Program-made: the position numbers and the translations under genes
The notes under the pieces: model-generated
Seen by the model: only the letters and a program-made list of their open reading frames with translations
What the model was told of the DNA's origin: nothing
Database searches by the model: none
Shown here: one piece after another, positions 5,925 to 10,921 of the stretch
Numbering within the stretch: the first letter of the stretch is position 1
Layout: each line of letters starts with the position of its first letter
Assembly (NCBI GenBank): GCA_903886165.1
Contig: CAISLL010000164.1
Span: forward strand, 1-10,921
Length of the DNA stretch: 10,921 nt
From: an uncultured beta proteobacterium
GTDB taxonomy: Bacteria; Pseudomonadota; Gammaproteobacteria; Burkholderiales; Burkholderiaceae_C
Reading direction: 5' to 3'

Positions 5925-6647
5925 ATGCACACCTCAGCCCTCGTCCTTTTTTCGGGTGGACAAGACTCCACCACCTGCCTCGCCCACGCCCTTGCCACCT
6001 ATGCGCGTGTGGAAACCATCGCTTTTGACTACCGCCAGCGCCATCGCGTCGAGCTTGATGCCCGCCTGACGGTGTTGGCCGAAGTACGGGCCAAGTTCCC
6101 GCAGTGGGCGAACAAGCTGGGCGAAGACCACCTGCTTGACCTGGCCGTGTTGGGCGAGGTGAGTGACACCTCGCTGACGCGTGACACCGCGTTCAAGATG
6201 GCGCAAAGCGGTCTGCCCAACACCTTTGTGCCGGGGCGCAACCTGCTTTTTCTGACCCTGGCCGGGGCCGTCGCCTATCGGCGCGACCTGCAGGTGCTGG
6301 TCACTGGCGTGTGTGAAACCGATTTTTCAGGCTACCCAGATTGCCGCGACGACACCATGAAGGCCATGCAACTGGCGCTCTCGCTGGGCATGGACAAGCG
6401 CTTCTTGATTGAAACCCCGCTGATGTGGATCGACAAGGCTGCTACCTGGGCCATGGCCCACCGATTGGGCGGGGCGTCCGGGGCGGTTGGCGGTGGTGAT
6501 GCCTTGGTGGAACTGATCATTGAGCACACCCACACCTGTTATCTGGGTGACCGCAGCCACCGTCACCCCTGGGGTTATGGCTGCGGTGAATGCCCGGCTT
6601 GTGAACTGCGCGCGCGCGGTTACGAGCGTTTTGTGACCAGTTTATAA
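5925..6647 (+). CDS. queC: 7-cyano-7-deazaguanine synthase QueC
   Basis: A 240-residue cytosolic enzyme that converts 7-carboxy-7-deazaguanine, ammonia and ATP to preQ0 in the queuosine tRNA-modification pathway. The PP-loop ATP-binding motif SGGQDSTTC is at residues 10-18. The family segments FVPGRNLLFLTLAGAVAY (101-118), TDFSGYPDCRD (132-142) and IETPLMWIDKAATW (162-175) follow. The zinc site is Cys205 (HTHTCY) with Cys220, Cys223 and Cys226 (YGCGECPAC). The protein is slightly longer than E. coli QueC (231), partly from a Gly/Ala-rich stretch, LGGASGAVGGGDAL, at about 181-194. The start ATG gives the expected MHTSALVLFSGGQDS; GAGG sits only one base upstream, so coupling to the preceding gene is plausible. 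The last 28 bases overlap the 3' end of the convergent ABC transporter. Confidence 0.97.
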   Translation: MHTSALVLFSGGQDSTTCLAHALATYARVETIAFDYRQRHRVELDARLTVLAEVRAKFPQWANKLGEDHLLDLAVLGEVSDTSLTRDTAFKMAQSGLPNTFVPGRNLLFLTLAGAVAYRRDLQVLVTGVCETDFSGYPDCRDDTMKAMQLALSLGMDKRFLIETPLMWIDKAATWAMAHRLGGASGAVGGGDALVELIIEHTHTCYLGDRSHRHPWGYGCGECPACELRARGYERFVTSL

Positions 6648-7333
6648 CGTGCGCTGGCGCCGTCCGGCTGTGCCAACAGCTCCCAGTGATGGTCATGAAA
6701 GGCTGCCACAGTCGGTTTGTGTGCTATTGAAATAATAGCTCCTTGTACACTATCTAAATGGGCCAGGAGCCGTTTATACAGGATATTTTCGGTGGCCTCG
6801 TCGACTGCGCTGGTGGCTTCGTCCGCAAAAATCCATTTGGGCTTTTTCAGCAACACGCGGTCAATGGCCAGACGCTGTTGCTCGCCGCCTGAGAGCGTCT
6901 GGCCCCAGGCATCGGCAGTGTCAAGCTTGCCGGTCAAGCCGGGCAGGGCAGCGTCGAGCAGCGCGTGGCGCAGTTGTGCGTCGGTATATTGGCGGGCCTC
7001 ATGCGGGTAAGCCAGCGCCTCGCGCAGCGGCCCATTCGGAAAATACGGACGTTGCGGGATGAACATGGCGTCCACAGGTCGTTGCAGGTGGCCGCTGGCA
7101 AATGGCCAGATACCGGCAAAGGCCCTAAATAGCGTGGATTTGCCACTGCCTGATGGCCCTTGCAGCAAGATGTGGTCACCCGCCTCGGCTCTGACATGCG
7201 CCTGGCTCAGCAACACCGCGCCGCTGGGCAGCGCCAGATCCAGGTCACTGGCTTCAATGAAATCAGAATCAATAGCTATCAGCGCTTTATCTGTATGGTC
7301 TAGAGTGTTAAAAGACGCTTCAAAGCTGGTCAA
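6620..7333 (-). CDS. ABC transporter ATP-binding domain (second part of split gene)
   Basis: The frame from a TTG at 7333 gives 237 residues containing the complete nucleotide-binding domain. Walker A is GPSGSGKST (59-67), the Q-loop is near IPQRPYFPNG (92-101), and the signature LSGGEQQR is at 147-154. Walker B is WIFADE (167-172), the D-loop SAVDEA is at 175-180, and the H-loop histidine is His205 in SIAHKP. The catalytic residues all look intact, so decay has not spread beyond the frameshift. The TTG overlaps the stop of the membrane-domain frame (TTGA), so re-initiation by terminating ribosomes is possible, though no ribosome site is visible. The true ancestral N-terminus is inside the fused gene. 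The 3' end overlaps queC by 28 bases on the other strand. Confidence 0.75.
   Translation of the reverse strand: MTSFEASFNTLDHTDKALIAIDSDFIEASDLDLALPSGAVLLSQAHVRAEAGDHILLQGPSGSGKSTLFRAFAGIWPFASGHLQRPVDAMFIPQRPYFPNGPLREALAYPHEARQYTDAQLRHALLDAALPGLTGKLDTADAWGQTLSGGEQQRLAIDRVLLKKPKWIFADEATSAVDEATENILYKRLLAHLDSVQGAIISIAHKPTVAAFHDHHWELLAQPDGASARYKLVTKRS
6721..6771. repeat. AT-rich patch A within the transporter ATPase region
   Basis: This segment shares AATAGCT, TATCT and ATGG with patch B (7261-7310) at identical spacing (offsets 0, 17 and 24). It also contains GCTATT-GAAAT-AATAGC, a 6-bp stem with a 5-base loop (6723-6739). It is more AT-rich than the flanking gene and encodes the segment before and across the H-loop (LDSVQGAIISIAH). 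It resembles a short interspersed repeat I recall from Comamonadaceae genomes, but this could not be checked. Confidence 0.35.
7261..7310. repeat. AT-rich patch B within the transporter interdomain linker
   Basis: It carries AATAGCT (7272-7278), TATCT (7289-7293) and ATGG (7296-7299) in the same spacing as patch A, then CTAGAG. It encodes the poorly conserved linker NTLDHTDKALIAIDSD just before the ATPase. The left stem arm seen in A is not present. The length divides cleanly into the reading frame, so the domain after it is intact. Confidence 0.35.
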
Positions 7334-8409
7334 ACGGTCGGTGGTGGCACGCCAGGCAGCCAGGCAGCCAGACTGCTGTAGTTGTCCACAAACCAGCTCA
7401 AGGCACCTTGCACTTGCCCGAAGGCGCTGGAAATCTGCATCAGCTCACCCAACTGAATGGCGCCACTGAAAAAGCGCGGTGCCGCCACCACAAATGGAAA
7501 CACCAGGGCTGCCTGGCCAAAAAAGCTGGTGAACCAAACCAGGTTCTTTTGCGCCTTGATCAGGGCCAGGTAATTGCCCAGCACCGCGCCAAAACGGGCG
7601 TCAAGCTGGTCTCGCTCAACTGTTTCTCCCTTGTCCAGTGCAATTGCCTCGCTGTATTCACGCACCCGCACCATGTGGTGCCGAAAGTCGGCCTCCCGCC
7701 GCTGCTGCTCAAAGTTGAGTTTGATCTGCGGCCGCCCAATGTAGTGGGAAAGCACGCTGCCGGCCAGGCAGTAGAGCAGTGCCATCCAGACCATGAAGCC
7801 GGGAATGTTGAATTCAGATCCGCCCAACGTGAAGGCAAAACCACCCGACAAGCCCCACAAAATGCCGACAAAACTCGCCAGCGTCACCACGGCGTTGAGC
7901 AGGCCCATGGAGAGCGACACGGTGTAGCTGGTGAACTGGTTGATGTCTTCCTGAATCCGCTGGTCCGGGTTGTCGGGGTTTCTGGCGGGTGCGCCGGGCG
8001 CGTCGGGCTGGCTGGCAAAACGCAGCAATTCCAGCTTGTAAAAAGCCTGGTTGGCCAGCCAGCGTTGCAGGTAGTGCGCGGTCATCCAGGCGCGCCAGCG
8101 CATTTCAAGCAGTTGTGTCAGGTAAAACTTGTAAACCGCCAGCACGATGAAGGCAAATGCAAGCCAGGTGAAACGCCCGAGTTGCGCCCAGAAGACGTTA
8201 GAGTTCTTGTCTTGCAATGCATCGTAAAACAGGCGGTTCCAGTCGTTGAAAAGCACCGCCATGTAAACCAACGCCAGGTTCAGCAGCACGATGGCTGCGA
8301 GCAGCGCGCGTGCCTGCCACTTCTTCTCTGAGGCAAAGTAGGGTCGGGTGAGCGCCCAGGCCTGGGTGGTGAAAGTCTTGAACGTCGTGAGTTTGGTGTG
8401 GAGGGTCAT
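7330..8409 (-). CDS. ABC transporter membrane domain (first part of split gene)
   Basis: 359 residues, of which 1-350 are the true membrane domain and the last nine (LPGVPPPTV) are out of frame. Likely membrane helices are near 35-55, 79-100, 166-187, 204-224 and 291-315. Family hallmarks are NPDQRIQEDI (145-154), the loop before the third helix, and LNFEQQRREADFRHHMVRVR (231-250) followed by SEAIALDKGE, both typical of the YddA/SbmA/ABCD group. The N-terminus is a short amphipathic stretch before the first helix. On its own the product lacks any ATPase; it could pair with the separately made C-terminal domain if that is translated. Confidence 0.8.
   Translation of the reverse strand: MTLHTKLTTFKTFTTQAWALTRPYFASEKKWQARALLAAIVLLNLALVYMAVLFNDWNRLFYDALQDKNSNVFWAQLGRFTWLAFAFIVLAVYKFYLTQLLEMRWRAWMTAHYLQRWLANQAFYKLELLRFASQPDAPGAPARNPDNPDQRIQEDINQFTSYTVSLSMGLLNAVVTLASFVGILWGLSGGFAFTLGGSEFNIPGFMVWMALLYCLAGSVLSHYIGRPQIKLNFEQQRREADFRHHMVRVREYSEAIALDKGETVERDQLDARFGAVLGNYLALIKAQKNLVWFTSFFGQAALVFPFVVAAPRFFSGAIQLGELMQISSAFGQVQGALSWFVDNYSSLAAWLPGVPPPTV
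7351..7371. repeat. 8-bp tandem repeat (2.6 copies) causing the transporter frameshift
   Basis: The plus strand has GCCAGGCA, GCCAGGCA, GCCAG without interruption. In the coding (minus) direction this is TGGCTGCC twice. One unit fewer restores the frame and the family motif SLAAWRATTDRL, so the extra copy is an insertion of +8 bases. Short tandem repeats of this type gain and lose units by slippage. Confidence 0.9.
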
Positions 8410-8420
8410 GGCCAGAAAAA

Positions 8421-9317
8421 TTAGCTGTTGCGCACGCCGCTTGCCACATGGCCTGACGGCACATGTTGTGCTGCAGACTCAATGTGGCCGGTCTGGTCGT
8501 CAAAGAAAAAGTCGGGTTCAAACTCGCGCAGAAACTCGCCTTTGGGCAAGCCGCCCAAAAACATGGCCTCGTCCACTTCGATGTGCCAGTCCATCAGGGT
8601 GCGAATGGCACGCTCATGGGCGGGCGCGCTGCGGGCGGTGACCAGGGCGGTGCGAATGCGCATGGTTGGCGTGCTGGCGTTTTGCAGCCGCTGCAAGGCG
8701 AACAACAGTGGCTTGAACGGGCCGTCGGGCAGGGGCAGGGCGGCTTTCTCAATTTCATGCTGCTGAAAGGCCTGCAGCCCTTGCGTCTGGTAGACGCGTT
8801 CGGCTTCGTCAGAAAACAGCACGGCATCACCGTCAAACGCAATCCGCACCTCCAGCGGATGGGCCTCACCGGCGTGGGCTGACTGCGGGTAGACCTGTGC
8901 CGCCGGGGTGCCAGCTGTCAGCGCCTCGCGCACGTCACTCAGGTGTGTGCTCAGGAACAGGTTGGCGTGCAAGGGCTTCAGGTAGCGCCAGGGCGCCTTG
9001 CCGCGGGTGAAACTGCCGCGCTCGATCGCCAACCCGTAATGCTGTGCCGAGCGAAACACCCGCATGCCCGAGACCGGGTCGTTGCGCGAGAGGATCACCA
9101 CCTCGACCAACTGGGCCTCAGACGTGTTGAACGCCAGCAATTTTTTGACCAGCGAAAACGCCACGCCAGGCTTGGCCGGCATGTCCAGCCGTTCCAGTTG
9201 CAGCGCCATGTAGGCGCGGTCATCGGCCTGCTCAAACATCTGGTTTTCTTCTTCAAAATCAAACAGGGCGCGGCTGCTGATGGCCACCACCAGTTTGCCG
9301 TCAAGCGTCATGGCCAT
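8421..9317 (-). CDS. 5'-nucleotidase, cytosolic NT5C1-like (PF06189 type)
   Basis: A 298-residue protein of the cytosolic 5'-nucleotidase family that hydrolyses nucleoside 5'-monophosphates. Family blocks in order: VAISSRALFDFEEEN (11-25), VVILSRNDPVSGMRVF (73-88), HANLFLSTHLSDV (117-129), IAFDGDAVLFSDEAE (159-173), TARSAPAHERAIRTL (227-241), FLGGLPKGEFL (253-263) and FFDDQTGHIE (271-280). The DxD and DD residues (Asp162, Asp164, Asp273, Asp274) fit a metal-dependent HAD-like site. No signal peptide is present. Two ATGs lie 6 bases apart; I use the first (9317), with AGGTG just upstream, though the second (9311) is possible. The gene begins 14 bases after the ilvA stop and ends 11 bases before the transporter, indicating one operon. 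Confidence 0.9.
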   Translation of the reverse strand: MAMTLDGKLVVAISSRALFDFEEENQMFEQADDRAYMALQLERLDMPAKPGVAFSLVKKLLAFNTSEAQLVEVVILSRNDPVSGMRVFRSAQHYGLAIERGSFTRGKAPWRYLKPLHANLFLSTHLSDVREALTAGTPAAQVYPQSAHAGEAHPLEVRIAFDGDAVLFSDEAERVYQTQGLQAFQQHEIEKAALPLPDGPFKPLLFALQRLQNASTPTMRIRTALVTARSAPAHERAIRTLMDWHIEVDEAMFLGGLPKGEFLREFEPDFFFDDQTGHIESAAQHVPSGHVASGVRNS

Positions 9318-9331
9318 GGGTCACCTGCACC

Positions 9332-10894
9332 TTATTGCTGTAAAAACATCCGGTACACCGGGTTGGCGGTTTCTTCCACACAGGGGTAGCCCAGGGTCTC
9401 CAGAAACCCGGCAAACGCCGCGTTGTCACTCCCTGGCACTTGCAGCCCGACCAGAATGCGGCCGTAATCCGCGCCCTGGTTGCGGTAGTGAAACAGGCTG
9501 ATGTTCCAGCCCGGGCGCATCAGGCTCAAAAACTTCAGCAGGGCGCCGGGCCGCTCGGGGAACACAAAACGCAGCAAGCGCTCATCTCTTGCAAGCAAGG
9601 AGTGACCGCCCACCATATGCCGGATGTGTTCCATGGCCAGTTCGTCGTGGGTCAGGTCAAGCGCTTCAAAGCGGTGTTTGGTGAGGTGGGCGGCAATTTT
9701 GCCGGATTCTCCCTTGGCCGCGGTGGTGAGCCCGACAAACACATTGGCTTTTTTGGCGTCACTGATGCGGTAGTTGAATTCGGTGACGTTCCTTGATGTC
9801 TTGGGACCACCAAACGCCGGCAGATCGCCAATCAGCTCACAAAAACGGCGGAAGCTGCCGCGTTCTTCGGGAATGGTCACCGCAAACAGCGCCTCGCGCT
9901 CCTCGCCCACCTCGGCACGCTCGGCGACAAAGCGCAGGCGGTCAAAGTTCATGTTGGCGCCGCACAAGATGGCGGCATAGGTTTCCCCCTTTTTTTTGTG
10001 GGTGGCCACATATTGCTTCACGGCGGCCACGGCCAGGGCGCCGGCCGGTTCCACGATGCTACGGGTGTCGGCAAACACGTCCTTGATGGCGGCGCAGACC
10101 GCATCGGTGTCGACCAGCATGTATTCGTCCACCAACTCGCTGGCGACGCGGAAGGTTTCCTCGCCCACCAGTTTCACCGCTGTGCCGTCCGAGAACAGGC
10201 CCACATCGGGCAGGGCGACACGATGTTTGGCGGCCACCGATTGCGCCATGGCATCCGAATCGTTCATCTGCACGCCAATCACCTTGACCTCAGGGCGCAG
10301 CGCCTTGATGTAATTGGCCACGCCGCTGATCAAGCCGCCGCCGCCAATGGCGACAAACACCGCGTCCAGCCGGCCCTGGTGCTGGCGCAGCATTTCCATG
10401 GCAATGGTGCCTTGACCAGCGATCACATCGGGGTCGTCAAACGGGTGGACGAAGGTGAGTCCTTCTTTTTTCTCAAGCTCCAGGGAATGCGCGTAGGCGT
10501 CGGAGTAACTGTCGCCAAACAACACGACTTCACCACCAAAGCCGCGCACGGCGTCAATTTTGACCGCTGGCGTGGTGGTGGGCATGACGATGACCGCGCG
10601 CGCGCCGAGCCGTTGGGCACTCAGCGCCACGCCTTGCGCATGGTTGCCGGCAGAGGCGCAAATCACGCCCTTCTTGAGTTGCGCAGGGCTCAGGTGCGCC
10701 ATCTTGTTGTAGGCACCGCGCAGCTTGAAGCTGTGCACGGGCTGCTGGTCTTCGCGCTTGAGCAGCACCGTGTTGTTCAGCCGAGCACTCAAGCCTGGGG
10801 CGTGTTCCAGTGCAGATTCCACCGCCACGTCATAGACGCGGGCGTTCAGGATTTTTTTCAGGTAGTCAAACGGGGTCAGGTGCAGTGTTTTCAT
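9332..10894 (-). CDS. ilvA: Threonine ammonia-lyase, biosynthetic (threonine dehydratase)
   Basis: A 520-residue PLP enzyme that deaminates threonine to 2-oxobutanoate, the first step of isoleucine synthesis, in the cytosol. The PLP lysine is Lys57 in PVHSFKLRGAYNKM (52-65). The substrate-loop motif SAGNHAQGVA is at 81-90, and the glycine-rich phosphate-binding loop GGGGLISG is at 184-191. The C-terminal third (about 335-420 and 438-515) holds two ACT-like regulatory domains, as in the long, isoleucine-inhibited biosynthetic form; the short catabolic form lacks them. Length matches E. coli IlvA (514). The start ATG gives the family-typical MKTLHLTPFDYLKKIL; no good ribosome site is visible in the 27 bases up to the window edge. 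A run of A8G5 encodes the KKKG at 300-303. It is the first gene of a leftward operon with the nucleotidase and the ABC transporter. Confidence 0.97.
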   Translation of the reverse strand: MKTLHLTPFDYLKKILNARVYDVAVESALEHAPGLSARLNNTVLLKREDQQPVHSFKLRGAYNKMAHLSPAQLKKGVICASAGNHAQGVALSAQRLGARAVIVMPTTTPAVKIDAVRGFGGEVVLFGDSYSDAYAHSLELEKKEGLTFVHPFDDPDVIAGQGTIAMEMLRQHQGRLDAVFVAIGGGGLISGVANYIKALRPEVKVIGVQMNDSDAMAQSVAAKHRVALPDVGLFSDGTAVKLVGEETFRVASELVDEYMLVDTDAVCAAIKDVFADTRSIVEPAGALAVAAVKQYVATHKKKGETYAAILCGANMNFDRLRFVAERAEVGEEREALFAVTIPEERGSFRRFCELIGDLPAFGGPKTSRNVTEFNYRISDAKKANVFVGLTTAAKGESGKIAAHLTKHRFEALDLTHDELAMEHIRHMVGGHSLLARDERLLRFVFPERPGALLKFLSLMRPGWNISLFHYRNQGADYGRILVGLQVPGSDNAAFAGFLETLGYPCVEETANPVYRMFLQQ

Positions 10895-10921
10895 AGGTGG
10901 GCAATGATAAGCGGCTCGCCC

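Larger units (their letters stand above)
6620..8409 (-). pseudogene. SbmA/YddA/ABCD-like ABC transporter, split by an 8-bp duplication
   Basis: One ancestral gene encodes an N-terminal membrane domain and a C-terminal ATPase of the ABCD/YddA-like group. The frame breaks at 7351-7371, where the plus-strand unit GCCAGGCA is present twice followed by GCCAG. Removing one 8-base unit gives the continuous reading SSLAAWRATTDRLTSFEAS and a 593-residue protein, close to E. coli YddA (about 561). As it stands, the first frame ends nine residues after Trp350, and the ATPase lies in another frame. The substrate of such transporters in bacteria is mostly unknown (peptides, long-chain acyl compounds and cobalamin have been shown for relatives). 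The break may be a real mutation, phase variation, a two-polypeptide arrangement or a sequence error. The gene starts 11 bases after the 5'-nucleotidase stop, with a weak ribosome site. Confidence 0.88.

Noticed and set aside
7960..8331. Long plus-strand frame opposite the transporter membrane domain
   Set aside because: It mirrors conserved transporter coding sequence, has no ribosome site and no recognisable domain.
1..10921. CRISPR array, tRNA, rRNA, toxin-antitoxin or phage-defence system
   Set aside because: No regularly spaced repeats, no recognisable RNA gene, and no gene pair with matching domains; nearly all genes are assignable housekeeping families.

Overview
The window looks like a chromosomal stretch of a betaproteobacterium, most likely in Comamonadaceae (Rhodoferax/Albidiferax/Polaromonas-like). 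This rests on protein style (IlvA, QueC, the UbiH-like hydroxylase and the M61 peptidase), GC-rich codon use, and an order (UbiH-like, DsbC, M61 peptidase) that I associate with that family from memory. The taxon is inference; no rRNA marker is present. Most of the content is housekeeping. I found no convincing novel multi-gene system, defence island, phage or CRISPR array.

Left block, 1 to 3008, all minus strand: a UbiH/COQ6-type FAD hydroxylase, then periplasmic DsbC, then the N-terminal 376 codons of an M61 metallopeptidase that runs off the left edge. DsbC and the peptidase overlap by one base (TGATG), so they are probably translationally coupled.

From about 3040 to 3611 lies a decayed IS3-family insertion sequence (plus strand). 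OrfA is readable, OrfB has two in-frame stops, and the rest has decayed beyond recognition. It sits right in front of the hydroxylase start. Next comes a minus-strand YhcC-type radical SAM protein (3612 to 4571), a short frameshifted ORF (4578 to 4780), and an 84-residue unknown protein with a clean ribosome binding site (4856 to 5110).

A 302-base gap (5111 to 5412) separates this from the only plus-strand operon: a 165-residue unknown protein followed by queC, which makes 7-cyano-7-deazaguanine for queuosine. The queC 3' end overlaps the 3' end of the convergent right-hand operon by 28 bases.

Right block, 10894 to 6620, minus strand: ilvA (threonine ammonia-lyase), a cytosolic-type 5'-nucleotidase, and an SbmA/YddA/ABCD-like ABC transporter, spaced 14 and 11 bases apart. 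The transporter is split by a clear 8-bp tandem duplication exactly between its membrane and ATPase domains. This is the most notable observation. Deleting one unit restores a 593-residue protein, and the break leaves a TTGA stop/start overlap. The same gene holds two AT-rich patches that share spaced sequence blocks and resemble an interspersed repeat.
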